Positions 1 through 10,518 of a DNA stretch of 64,000 nt are shown in pieces. Source of the DNA: Paramecium octaurelia (lineage: Eukaryota > Ciliophora > Oligohymenophorea > Peniculida > Parameciidae); NCBI GenBank assembly GCA_905182995.1, contig CAJJDP010000094.1, forward strand, positions 164,119-228,118. Direction: 5' to 3'. Under the pieces are notes generated by a model. It saw nothing but the letters and a program-made list of their open reading frames with translations. It did no database searches and was not told the DNA's origin. Numbering within the stretch: the first letter of the stretch is position 1; each line of letters begins with the position of its first letter. The position numbers and the translations under genes were made by a program.

Positions 1-867
1 CTCTTAGGAAATGAAATTAATTTGTTGCAATTCTTGAAATTATTAAAGCAAAATGATGGATTTGAGTTTGCAATCTATGTTTACAATTGATTAATGCTCG
101 ATTATGTATTTAGAATTGGATTGGGATAGAATATTCCTTATTCTGAGGAGGTCTAAGGCTTTTGAATAAGGAATGTGGTGCTATAATTAATTAACCATCT
201 AAGGCAAGTCAACGTAGAGATCTTCAACTTCTTTGGTTTCTTTGAGATTGTAGATTGGGTTCCAACAATTGGGAACTATCTTATTCCAATATGAATAAAG
301 CAAATCAAATGAAAATAGGGATACTGAAATATTAGTTGATTTTCCAACTGAGATGAGGTAATCGCTGAGATTGATGGATTCCAATTGGAGTACATTTTAA
401 GGTTTAATAACTTTATCAATTTTTTGGAGTGCTACTTTGACACTACTCATTTCTGGGGATTTGATAAGTTCTTGAATTTCGGATATTGTGATTTAGTCTT
501 CATCAATAAGTTTGCTAAAAACTTCTGTATTTTTGGTAATATTTTAGTTAATTTCTAGTTGCATTTGTTTTTATTGTTTAATTTGGTATATGTCACCTGA
601 TTCAAACATTTTGCATAAATTATCTCCCAAGGATTCTCTAATTTATTTTTGTAATTCCAAGACTTATTCTTGATTCATTTCTTTGATTGCCTTAAGATTT
701 TCTTCTTCGATTTATTAATATTCTTTTTCACTTAAGCCGTGAAACTAGGCACGATTGGGTTGAGGTGGGAGATCAACTTTGAATGTTTAAGGGAAGGAGA
801 GTTGTTCATCTGATTATGGGATCTCCTTTTTTAACTTCATACGCTGAGCAAAGAGTGATTATTTCAT
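1..867 (-). CDS. RPAP1-like protein, N-terminal part (runs off left edge)
   Basis: Open in the ciliate code from an ATG at 867 to the window edge with no TGA (289 codons seen). Around residues 50-85 it carries the pattern of the RPAP1 N-terminal domain: EEENLKAIKEMNQEQVLEL followed by KQIRESLGDNL. In other eukaryotes RPAP1 binds RNA polymerase II and helps its assembly, nuclear import and Mediator contact. The rest seen is helical and unremarkable; the conserved C-terminal RPAP1 domain would lie outside the window. A second in-frame ATG is at 840. I chose 867 because it is the most upstream ATG before AT-rich spacer. The start lies only 20 nt from the divergent adenylate kinase start. Family call moderately sure. 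Confidence 0.6.
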
Positions 868-887
868 TAAATAAATATATATTGGAT
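868..887. promoter_or_regulatory. 20-nt spacer between divergent start codons
   Basis: This AT-only-like stretch is all that separates the ATG of the RPAP1-like gene (minus) from the ATG of adenylate kinase (plus). Promoter and 5' leader elements of both genes must lie here or inside the opposite coding region. That is inference from position; no motif was identified. Confidence 0.35.
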
Positions 888-1703
888 ATGAAAAATCTCA
901 TAATAAGATATGCAGCTAGTATTGCTAAGCCAGGATAATAATTCCTTGTTTTGTTTGGTGCTCCAGGAGTAATAAAGTGAATTAATATGAAATTAGGTTG
1001 GTAAAGGAACATTTGCAAAGTTATTGATCAACGATACTAAATTTAACCACATATCAACAGGAGATGAAATTCGTAAGATTTTGAAAGGCAATACATCCAA
1101 ATCATTTGATCCAAAATTAATAGCTACAATTAAAGACATAGTAGCAAAGGGTGGTCTTGTTTCAGATGAGATTGTGATGAACATCTTATAGGAAAAGTTG
1201 AAGGAGCCAGAGTCTGCAAAGGGAGTAATATTGGATGGATTCCCAAGAACATTAAGATAATTGGACTTATACGAAAAGATTTTACCAACAAATGTGGTTG
1301 TTAATGTGACTTTGAGAGCAGATATTTTGCTTGAAAAATTAGCTGCGTATTATTTAATAAAAAATATGTAAGTCGTCGTACTTGTGTTGGTTGTGGAACA
1401 GCTTTCAATGTATGTGACATCAACAGAGATGGCTATGTTATGGAGCCATTAAATCCAAAGAAGGAAGGAATCTGTGATGCTTGTGGCGGTAAATTAGTGG
1501 TTAGAGATGATGATAAGAAAGAAGTAAATGAATGAATTAACATCTAGGTTATAGAACAAAGAATGAAGGAATATGACGAAAAGACTCATCCCTTATTAGA
1601 TAGATACAGAGCAATGGGAGTGGTTATTGATTTTGAAGTCAAGAAAGGAAAAAAAGATTATCCAAGATTATGGGATTTGGTAAAATAAAAATTAAGAGTT
1701 TGA
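888..1703 (+). CDS. Adenylate kinase
   Basis: Interconverts ATP + AMP and 2 ADP. Three introns (969-996, 1347-1372, 1524-1547) join to a 245-residue protein. The P-loop GAPGVGKGT is at residues 24-32 and is split by intron 1. Further marks are STGDEIRK (AMP site), LDGFPRT (AMP binding), and a long LID that begins with RRTC and holds CVGC plus CDAC, the four-Cys zinc-type LID seen in long bacterial and some eukaryotic adenylate kinases. The C-terminal part has the RYRAMG segment. All key motifs are present and the length is typical, so it should be active. The N-terminal 15 residues could be a weak organelle signal, but this is not clear. Confidence 0.93.
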
Positions 1704-1989
1704 AATAATTATATTTAATACATCATAATCTATTCAAAATTTTATTGGTATTCTGGTCTATTCTGATTATACCTGCCTGTCTTACTGTAATATCTTCTCA
1801 CTATTGGATTCATATTAGCATCATACAAAATGGAACTGTTACTATTTCTGATATTTTAGGAAAACACACTTATTCCCTTCTTATCGACGCTAATTAATAT
1901 TGCACAACCCAATTCTGTGAAATACGCAAATAAATAATTATTAAAATAAAATAATAGAAAAAGCAATAAACATCTTAGAATTAGTTACT

Positions 1990-2963
1990 TCAAAAAGAGC
2001 TTTTTCTTTCTGGCAAATTCTCTTGACTTTCATATAAAATTGATCTGGTACAAATTTACTATTTTTATTGAACAGGCCCTACTCGAATGGCTTTACCTTC
2101 CAGCTTAATTTTGGTAATAAAGTATTGCAAAGGTTCGCTTTAGACTAACTCTTTAATGGCGAATATGTCATTTAGATATTTCTAAAGTTATTCCTATCTT
2201 TCTTAGATGAAGAGAGGATTCTCATTCGTTTGAGATATGATCTTTCTTTTAGGATAAACAGGCAATTCAACTTTCAAATTCTCCTTTTTAAGCAATTTAT
2301 GATATTCTCTTAAATCACTATATCTTGATGTAAATTAATAATTAGTAGTCTTTTTTGCGTCTGTTAATGTTATCGTATATAAAACTACATCTTATTGGAT
2401 TTCATAATCATCAATACTAAAATGATATCTCTAGACATATCCATTAGTGTTTAAACTAGATTTGCATTTAGATTTAATATTCTTGGGTGTTTTGATTTCT
2501 TGTCTTTCTAAAAATGATCGCTTTAATTCATCCATTTATAGCCAACACACTTCTTTATCATATTCATCACTGGGAGTTAGCTAAATTGTTTCTTAATATA
2601 ATTGTTGTTGAGGCAACAAGTCTTTAATTGATTAGAATTATTGCAACTATTTAATGTTTAAAACTTCTTCTAAATATTTCTATAATTCTTTTCCCTAGAT
2701 AGAATTTACTTTATTACTCTCTACTTGATTCCTGCGACTGAATTCTTGGTTCTCCCAAATATCTTTCTGCCAGGAAATTGAGGCAGATTTAAATGAAGTT
2801 TAAAGTTAGAGTTCTTCTCTATGATTTTTTCATTCAAAGCTTTCAAGTCGGAATATCGTTTAGAAATCTTCCTGTGACCATCTGAGCAATAAACGTTGAT
2901 CTAATAATATACTTTATCATCCATGGTTTGATAATCATCTATGTTGACTGTGTATGCTAACAT
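1990..2963 (-). CDS. Tandem PX-domain protein
   Basis: Two phox-homology repeats follow one another. Repeat 1 has KRYSDL then LPQFPGRK and ELQKYLEEVL; repeat 2 has SRYSDL then LPVYPKRK and QLQKYLNDIF. The RYSDL Arg and the Pro-rich loop are the phosphoinositide-binding marks of PX domains, so it probably docks on endosomal or related membranes. One 23-nt intron (2695-2717) restores frame inside repeat 1. Joined length is 316 residues with TGA at 1990-1992. Downstream, 1734-2030 on the same strand also reads like protein in two other frames (for example FVPDQFYMKVKRICQ and LGCAILISVDKKG), so the true 3' end may be further left, near 1734, through splices I could not define. Two PX domains in one chain is unusual. 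Confidence 0.75.
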
Positions 2964-3078
2964 TATAATAATAAATATGATTATCGAGGGAATAAACTCA
3001 AATAATATAAATACAACTCATTATTTATTAAATTGTCTTCATTAAGATTTATTGTTTAATTTATCTTTAAAAAACTAA

Positions 3079-3246
3079 ATGGGGTGTGCTGCTAGCAAAT
3101 AATCCAAGGGCACATTAATTCATTAACTTGAGTCTTAATAAGTCTGTCACTCTTAAACTCATTCAAATTCAATCCATTTTAAAACAAACCTTCAACCTGA
3201 CACACCTGACACACCTGACTTTCTCCAGAACACCAAAAAGAAATGA
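3079..3246 (+). CDS. Tiny protein with N-terminal dual-acylation motif
   Basis: A 55-residue intronless frame starting MGCAASK and ending at TGA 3244-3246. MGC with Ser/Lys at positions 6-7 is the textbook pattern for N-myristoylation of Gly2 plus palmitoylation of Cys3, as in Src-family kinases and small membrane-anchored signalling proteins. The rest is polar, Gln/Ser/Thr-rich, with a DTPDTPD tandem, and ends in Lys. No enzyme domain is visible. It sits between the tandem-PX gene (divergent, 115 nt) and the protein kinase gene (convergent, 59 nt). If real it is likely a peripheral membrane adaptor. Because it is short, expression evidence matters. Confidence 0.5.
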
Positions 3247-3305
3247 ACAAAAACTAATTGACCAATTGAAAATATCATGAACATATATTTAATAATAATT
3301 TACAA

Positions 3306-4489
3306 TCATTTTGAAGTTTTCTCTAACTCACCACTGTTCGTCCTAGATAAGTGGGATGGCCTAGGATGAGCTTAGTAAACATAAATATTCCCTTTTTCTT
3401 CTTTTAGATTCTGGGATTCACGCAGGACAGTAAAATAAGTATGATTCAGCGCATCGTGCGAATTGATTCTCAAGACTGGATCTTTTTGAAGCATTTATTT
3501 GAGCAAATGCTTAGAATTCATTTCAAAAATGTACCAGAGCTTGAGGCGAATATCCATTGATTTGATATTCAATCATGCAACGTCTATTTTTACTCATTAT
3601 TGATTCGAGTGTATTTGCATCAAAACAACTAACTCCTCTATTCAATAACTTATAAAAAACCACTCCCAAACTGAATATGTCTCCTTTAGAAGTGTACAGC
3701 GATTGTTCTCGAAACGATTCAGGTGGCAAGTAACCAGGAGTTCCACAATTGCAAGACATTTGACTCTCATTAGAACTTAACCCAAAATCCAATATCTTAA
3801 TTGTTTTATTTTAACACAAAATCATATGTTAAGGTTTAATATCTCTATGGATTATATTATTCTAATGTAAGTAATCAATGATTTATAGAGTTTATTTTAG
3901 AATCATTTAAATGTCTCGTTCTTCCAGTTTGCTCTTTTTTTGCTAACACTTTATTTAAAACCTTACTTTCTATTTATTAATAATTGAGTCCAGAGATTGC
4001 CCAATGACTAATTCAGTAATTAACCCATAAGTGTCTTCGTTTAATCTATACACATCATGTAACTTGATGATGCCTTAATGATTTAACTTATGCAAAATAG
4101 CTACCTCAATTTCAATATTCTTTAAATGAGACTCGTTACGCAATTTGATTTTCTTTAAAGCATACTCTTTGCCATCCCTCAAACTAGTCACCTTCATTAC
4201 CTGGTCATAGAAGAACTTATACTTCTGAAAATGTGCCTTTTCCCAATAAATCACCAACGAAATAGTCCTATCTAAATGTTCCAAATGAAATTTTGCACCC
4301 AATCAATATCCTAAAATGAGAGAGCTCACTCTCATCTCCATAGTAATAATTCGTAAGATCTCCCTACCTCAATCCAAAAGCAATAACTCGGCCCTCATCG
4401 TATAACCAATAGAGAGTTTAATCTATGCTTAATGGAACTTAAATTTAATCTAGGCTATTAATAGATGCTATCTCAATTCGTTTCTTCAT
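3306..4489 (-). CDS. Ser/Thr protein kinase (CAMK-like) with His in place of catalytic-loop Asn
   Basis: Three introns (22, 24 and 25 nt) join to 370 residues. An N-terminal extension of about 75 residues precedes the kinase domain. Visible motifs: glycine loop GKGTFSEV, YALKKIKL with the ATP-anchoring Lys, catalytic loop IIHRDIKPQHM, LDFGLSS, GTPGYLPPE, GDIFSLGVVFYKLL, and the late Arg motif KDPVLRINSHDALNH. The third splice is needed to reach that last motif; without it the frame stops early. In the catalytic loop the Mg-binding Asn of HRDxKxxN is replaced by His. All other key residues are intact, so activity is possible but should be tested. A large kinase family is typical of Paramecium. 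Substrate unknown. Confidence 0.88.
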
Positions 4490-4598
4490 CACTGAAATAC
4501 GATATTATGTTGTTCGGGTGTGTGTAATAAATTTAAATTACGGCTCGACATCATCCTCTCCATTAACAATTTCTTCCATAATTTTTATATATAATAAA

Positions 4599-5961
4599 TC
4601 ATTTCAAAAAACTCATAACATTCCTAACTTCCAAAACCTCTTAACCTTTAAAAAACACATTAACTTCTTCCAAACTCAATTCTACCTCAGCCTTCCTCGC
4701 CATCAACAAAACATTTGACTAAGAGAACTCTCCGAATTCATTCAACAAGTCCTTGTTCTATATCAAAGCCTTCTTTGTGTATTATTATTTCAAATATCTA
4801 CTTAATTGCAACAACAATATCAATTTTATGAATAGCATCTTCAGAACATTCATATTTATAGGTTGCTTTCTCTCCAACATTCTACTGCATTCTAATGAGC
4901 GTTTGAATTCTTCATAACTTTGACCACCAAAAAAGATCATCAACTATTCTACATCCGAATAATCCAGTTAGAACTCTTATCCCACAATCTCTTATATCTT
5001 CTTTTGCAAATACTAAAATTCCAATCTACCATTGATGCTCAACAATTCAAATAACTTTATACTATCAAATTTATTTAGTTTCTCCAACAATTAATCAATC
5101 TATTAATAAATCTAACAGTGTTCTTTTATCAAATACAAAAAACTCCTTATTTATTTCCACTCATTTTATCTAAGCTTAGTAATAATCATACCTCAAAATG
5201 GTTTTTTATTTCTCAAATTCCTAAAAGTTTTGAATCCTCTTTCTGAATTATTTCGAATAAGAATGATATGGGCATGATTTATTGTTTATCCATCCCAATT
5301 TTATATCCTTATTCCTCAATTATTCCTTCTCCATTTCTTATTCATTAGCATCAATGCTTTGATCTTACTCTCTAAACAATTTCTTCATGTCTTCATAAGT
5401 AACAATACCATTTTAATCAAAATCCAATCTTCTCCAAATTGCTTCAATATTTATTTTATAGCCAAAATCGTTAACTAATTAATTCAAATCCTTCTGTTTA
5501 AATGGGTAATCTAGTAGTCCTTCTATTTCAATTGGGTGCTGTTTAATCTACTATAAAAAATGAATTTCAGTTGCTATTAGAATAGATAAATGTTCTTTAA
5601 TTAATTCTTATTCCTCTGGAGAACCTATCGTTTTTTAGAGTTTTTATGTCAATTATGCTCTTAATTAAGGTTTACTCCTTGGCAAACACAAATTCATAAA
5701 GTTTGCAAAAGATAACTTATTGTCTTTAAATTCAGAGTAATAATCAATTAGCAATGCACATTGATCAGGAGATTTAGAAATTAATTTTGAAATTGCTTCT
5801 ATTGTTATTTAATTTGTATTTTATTCATCAATTATTTAGAATGCTCTATAAAGAGTAAAATATTCATTCGAAGTCATATGAATCTTTGTTTTTTCAATTT
5901 GTTCCTCCAAATCTAGTAGATGGATGATCAAATCGATAAAATTTTATCTGTTATTTTTCAT
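4599..5961 (-). CDS. EF-hand domain protein
   Basis: One 22-nt intron (5170-5191) joins two exons to 446 residues. The clearest EF-hand is LDFDQNGIVTYEDMKKLF, with acidic or polar ligands at loop positions 1, 3, 5 and 12 (the last being Asp rather than the usual Glu). An earlier helix-loop-helix near residues 40-60 is degenerate. The rest is helical and charged. It should be a Ca2+-responsive or structural cortical or axonemal protein; the family is large in ciliates and no specific orthologue was recognised. The start ATG at 5961 is followed directly by the ordered frame and preceded by AT-rich spacer, 37 nt from the end of the next gene. Confidence 0.75.
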
Positions 5962-5998
5962 AATATATTAATTAGTATATATAAAACTTTACAAATAT

Positions 5999-7252
5999 TC
6001 AATTAGAAATGAACACTCTTAAAAGTAACTCTATAAATATTATGATGCTAATTTTAGTACTTATTTTTAAACATGCATATTTTCTAATAGAATTTATAAA
6101 AACAATTACTTTCTGAATAACATGAGAAGAATAGCAACGATGATTCTCATTTTGCTTCTGTATTGTTTAACAACAACTCCGTAATTGTGTTCTCTCATAA
6201 AGGATATTTTGATATCTTTGCTTAACATTTTTGTGCACCATTAAGTGATGAGAATCTTCATTTTAGGCCATTCAGAGTCATTATGCAACTCATGAAATCC
6301 TTGTTCAAATATTTTCAGTGTTTTTTCTTTGGATTGAATGAGTCTATAAAAATCAAGGGAATCTAAGTGCGATGCAACTTTGTCTTCTTTTCCATGCAAT
6401 AACAAGACAGGGATTTTGAATTTAGTTGCATTTGGCAAAATGAATTGCTGAAATAGAAGTACGTTGTATGCAAATTAGATGCTCATATAAGGATGCATAA
6501 GGTGATCAGTGGCAAGCTTTTTGATATGATGATTATTTTTTGAGGCGTATGATAAATTTTGGTATGTATTGACTTGGAGATCAGGGCATAGCTTAGTCAT
6601 AAGCTTAAGGGTGAGCATCTTGATTTTTCCGTATTTGGCAGGCACTCGTAATTAAGCACTACTACAAATAAGTCCTTAAAATTGGAATGAGGGATTCATT
6701 AAACAGAAGCTGATGACCATAGAAGCACCAAGAGCGTGACAAAATATAAATAAAGGAACCGATCTATCTACTAATTATAAAACGATGTCTAAATCCATGT
6801 GCATTTATTCAACAGTGGCTTAGCCTCTTATACCACCAGAATAGCCAAATCCTCTTTGGTCATAGAGATATACTTTAAAATTGTTGAGTAGAAAAGAATC
6901 TGTTAACTAGAAAGAATAAAATTCGAATTTACTTATTGATAATTTCCTGAGTGCTCACCAAATCCATGTACGATTATTACTTAAGCATCTACAAATTAAG
7001 GAGTAAATTCCTAATAATATAATTAAACTCCATGAGTTTTAGTATCGAGATATCTTCTAGACACCTTAAAATAGCATATTTAAATACAGTGACTTTCGAT
7101 GTTTATTAAATTCCTAAGAATGACGGATTAAGTCCCTTCTTAAACATTTAACTGTCAGATTAGATATCTGTGCTTTCTGTTCTTTTTGGTGAATCCATCA
7201 ATCTCTCATCTGTGGTAGAATAGCTCATTATATATTTATTTTTCTGAACCAT
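5999..7252 (-). CDS. Monoglyceride-lipase-like alpha/beta hydrolase lacking the Ser nucleophile
   Basis: Three introns are inferred (one near the 3' end has two possible choices, both ending at the same TGA). The fold is that of monoacylglycerol lipases: VIIVHGFGEHSGNY oxyanion region, YDQRGFGYSGG, the acid HGKEDKVAS and the catalytic His in GFHELHNDSE. At the nucleophile elbow, where the family has GHSMGG, this protein reads CHALGA: the catalytic Ser is Ala and both flanking Gly are changed. The codon is GCT, so it is not a one-base slip from an AGT/AGC or easily from TCN without one change (TCT to GCT). Asp and His are kept. It may be a binding or regulatory pseudoenzyme. About 390 residues, longer than usual at both ends. 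Confidence 0.85.
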
Positions 7253-7920
7253 AGAGTCAAATGTTTGTGATTAAGAATGAGGTATTATCTTTCATTATGA
7301 CGCAAGCATTCATTAGATCAATAAATTTTATAAAAATATTATTTTCAGCTACTCATCCAATCTTTAATACAATTGTTTCCCGTCTACAGAAATAATAAGA
7401 GCTACCTAATTACCCAACAATAGTAAAATTTATAAATAAGTTATTGAGAAAAATGAATTTTTAAATAATCAATAATTTTAATCTCAAAATAGATTAATAA
7501 CACTAGATTTTAAGTGCTCTTCTAAGAAACCACTAAATTTAATTATTTACATTTTATTTCAATCAGCATTGACCAATCTTGACATTATCTAATAATACTT
7601 GTTAACTTTGAAAAATTATAACACCCTTTGTTGACTTTCTGGTTTCCATGTTATTTTAGTCTAACTGATAATGTCCAAGGTTCAAAGTGACACTTCATAG
7701 AATAACAATTGAATTTATTAAATTACAATAATTAATAGAATTTTGTATTTCATTGAAAAACGAATTTCAAATGAAAATTATATATGATCATCTAGCAGCA
7801 TGGGCAAGATTATTTGGAACATCTTAACTGGAGTTTTCTACTTTAAATAAAACTTGAGAAATTAGAAATGGAAGAGAGTTATTTATACTACTAATTATTG
7901 ATTATATTGCATTTATCATT
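7253..7920. other. Gene-free spacer
   Basis: AT-rich stretch between two minus-strand genes. TGA occurs in every frame at short intervals. A 27-codon plus-strand frame begins near 7770, but it has no homologue I recognise and was not called. Nothing else seen. Confidence 0.6.
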
Positions 7921-9491
7921 TCAATAGTAATTCGGTGTTTATTTATTTCTCATTTCAGTATCCCTAGTCATTTTCAATGCTTATTGAATCTTTCTGTCAA
8001 TTTCATTCAATCCATCATCTTACTCTTCTTCTTGATAATACATTGTTGATGTCATATTTTAAGGGGACTATAGTGTGTGATATGGGGACTACTCTATCTA
8101 TTAAGGTACATGGTGTTATGGTTATTATACAAAATAATTTGACTAAGCATTTGCTAATTCATTTAGATAAGGTTGTTGTTATTGATATGAGTACAAATAA
8201 GATTGCTATGGAGGAAATTAATTTTAGGGTATTGGTTATTATTATTACGGCTATTAAGAAGGTAATTAAGATGCTAAAATTGGTTATTGTGAAGGTAGCA
8301 CTTATTATTGGTATTAATAAGGTGGTTATTAAGGCAAAGACTGTATCTGTTAAGGTTAAACTATTTGTTATTATTGTTATGGCTATTATTATTGTTGTTG
8401 GAATTATTAAAATTACATGGGAAGTGAAGTATGCTGTTATTATTATAGATGTGAAGGAGGATTTTATTATGAATATTGTTAATGTTGTGGTCTATAAGGT
8501 GATATTGATTATTATGGTAATGGAGGTTGTTAGTATAAAAGGGAAAAGGGTTGGAGATTCAGAATCTGAACTTCAAATTATTTGAGGGCATCCTGAATAT
8601 AAAAATTGAAATTACATAAATATCTTAATATGAGGGTCTTTCATCAGGCTATTCCTTTAATAACTCTCTGACCATTCTGTACCAAGGATTTGAATACCCT
8701 AGTTATTTGACAGTTTCTAATAATTGTTAAAGGAGATGGCCATCAATTCTATTAGATTTATAGAGATTCTTTCCACTCATTAGAGTTGAGCATTCTAGCA
8801 TGGTGACACCCAAAGAGAAGACATCAGATTTGGCTGTTATTGAAGTATTATTGAGTGAATATAGTTGTTCTGGACTTAAATATGCTATTTCTTGATTATT
8901 AATTTATCTTTAATAACCTGTTTGATCTGGTTTCAATATGCCTAATTCCTATAAAGAATTAAGGATAATACTTACAGCCATTTTCAAATCATCTGACAAT
9001 TGAATGTTGCAGGGTCTGATGTCTCCAAGAACTTTGTTTTATTCTTCAAGATAGATTCCCAATTTAGCAATAGTGAATAGCATTTTCCATAGCTCGGCTT
9101 CAGTAAAGTATTGATTGGTTTGTCTTCTTGTTTCAATAGACTTTTCTAGAGTGTAGTCAAAGAATTCCAAATATACAGTAATTTTTGAAAAATCTCCACA
9201 CCATTAATTTTATGAATTTGAATGATATCCTAAGAGTTTGACCAAATTTTAATGTTGAATCTTGGATCTCTTTTCACAATTGCCTAAATGAATTAATTTA
9301 ATATTACTTATGGATGCGTCATATTCTGATGAATTGTTACACCAGATGCTTTTGACCATAATGAAAGTATTCTGTTGAGTTCTGTAAATCTGAACATCTC
9401 CAAAACGCAAGTCTTTTAACTCTCTCACCTTTACGCATTGTCTTTGGAACTCTTGCACAAACTTCTCACTCTAAGAAGAATTAGCACCCAT
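7921..9491 (-). CDS. Myristoylation-motif pseudokinase with Gln-rich tail
   Basis: Joined through introns of 27 and 23 nt to 506 residues. The N-terminus MGANSSQ is a strong N-myristoylation motif. A kinase fold follows: FIMVKSIW keeps the ATP-site Lys, but the catalytic loop HRD reads LGDIRPCN (Asp and Asn kept, His lost, Lys changed to Arg) and the DFG position reads AELGI, so Mg binding is probably lost. AYLSPEQLYS, SDVFSLGVTMLE and ELLKEQPDERPSYQDI match late kinase subdomains. After residue ~310 comes a low-complexity tail of Gln, Pro, Ser and Tyr, much of it encoded by TAA and TAG. It ends with an acidic segment, YYQEEEQDD, and TGA 7921-7923. Probably a membrane-tethered scaffold or allosteric partner. 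Confidence 0.82.
7985..8565 (-). repeat. Low-complexity Gln/Pro-coding tract
   Basis: Trinucleotide-rich DNA (TAA, CAA, TTA-type on the minus strand) that encodes the Gln/Pro-rich tail of the pseudokinase. The plus strand of this tract is open for about 200 codons in one frame, but only as the reverse image of this composition. Confidence 0.7.
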
Positions 9492-9515
9492 TTTTAAATT
9501 TATATAGTTAAAACA

Positions 9516-10499
9516 TCATTAAACAACTTTTAATCCTTCTAATTGCAATATCTTATTGTAAGCCTCCATCAAATCTTTCACAACGTATTTCCCAGGATCT
9601 TTTGGATCATTGTCACCACCTCTGAACACTCCACTCCTCACCAATAATGATGGCCATCCAATCGTATTTGCTCCTCTTATATCACTTGCAGGGTTATCAC
9701 CAATCATATAGATATTACCAATATTTTCATGTTTTTCATGTATATACGATTATACATACCTAAATGTATTGAGAGATGGCTTTCCATAATAAATGATATT
9801 TGGATTTATGTTATACTCTTTTCTTAGAATGGAAATGAGAGTGTTAGTGAATGTTCCAAATGCCAATCTTGGCAATTTGAATTAATCTGCATAAGTCACA
9901 TCGTTATTGACTACATAAATAGGTATATCTTTATTCACTTTAACCAAATTGGATATGGTCTGTACACTCTCTTCCCACTTTATTGGATCAAATACTATAA
10001 ACACTGCTTCGATTTGCTTATTTCTCATCTATTCCATTTTTCTTTATTTGATGTCAGCTTCATATTATCTAATCATCTCAGGATCATATTGTTTAAACGC
10101 AACCTGATCATACAATGCAGAATATTCATCGATTGTGTAAAAGTATTTTAAATCACAATCCTTAGCTATTTCTGTTAGTTTGCCTGCTCCACAGATTAAA
10201 ATTAATCTATTCTAATATTCATTCATTATTGGTCTTAAAGGAGTGTAATTCAGAAAGATATGATTTCTCTTAAAATTTGAACCCATAATCTTATTCAATG
10301 AGTTGGCTTTCTCCAATTCTGTGCATCCTCCTCCATTAGTCAATAGATAAAATGGAATTCTAATATTGTGTCTGCTTCCATTAGTGAAATGACAATTCAA
10401 TAATTGCTTAACAACCGTGTCTGAATTTGGGATTATTGACTTCCCTCTCACTAATACTCCATCAATATCAGAGACTATGGCTGGGATCAATTTATTCAT
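9516..10499 (-). CDS. HDHD5/CECR5-like HAD-superfamily hydrolase
   Basis: Intronless, 327 residues. It carries the four HAD motifs: VSDIDGVLVRGK (nucleophile Asp), LLTNGGGC (motif II), IIYYGKPS (motif III Lys) and IGDNPASDIRGAN (motif IV Asp pair). NYTPLRPI and PRLAFGTFTNT match the class IIA cap of the eukaryotic HDHD5 (CECR5) family, which is related to sugar-phosphate and glycerol-phosphate phosphatases. Substrate of the family is not settled. All catalytic residues are present, so a phosphatase is expected. Human HDHD5 is mitochondrial; the N-terminus here starts almost at the catalytic motif and shows no transit peptide. Tightly packed: 24 nt from the pseudokinase start. Confidence 0.88.
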
Positions 10500-10518
10500 T
10501 TTTTATATATAATGTAAT

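Noticed and set aside
7977-8585. A 200-codon plus-strand open frame rich in Ile and Val
   Set aside because: It is the antisense image of the Gln/Pro-rich tail of the minus-strand pseudokinase; low-complexity DNA leaves several frames open.
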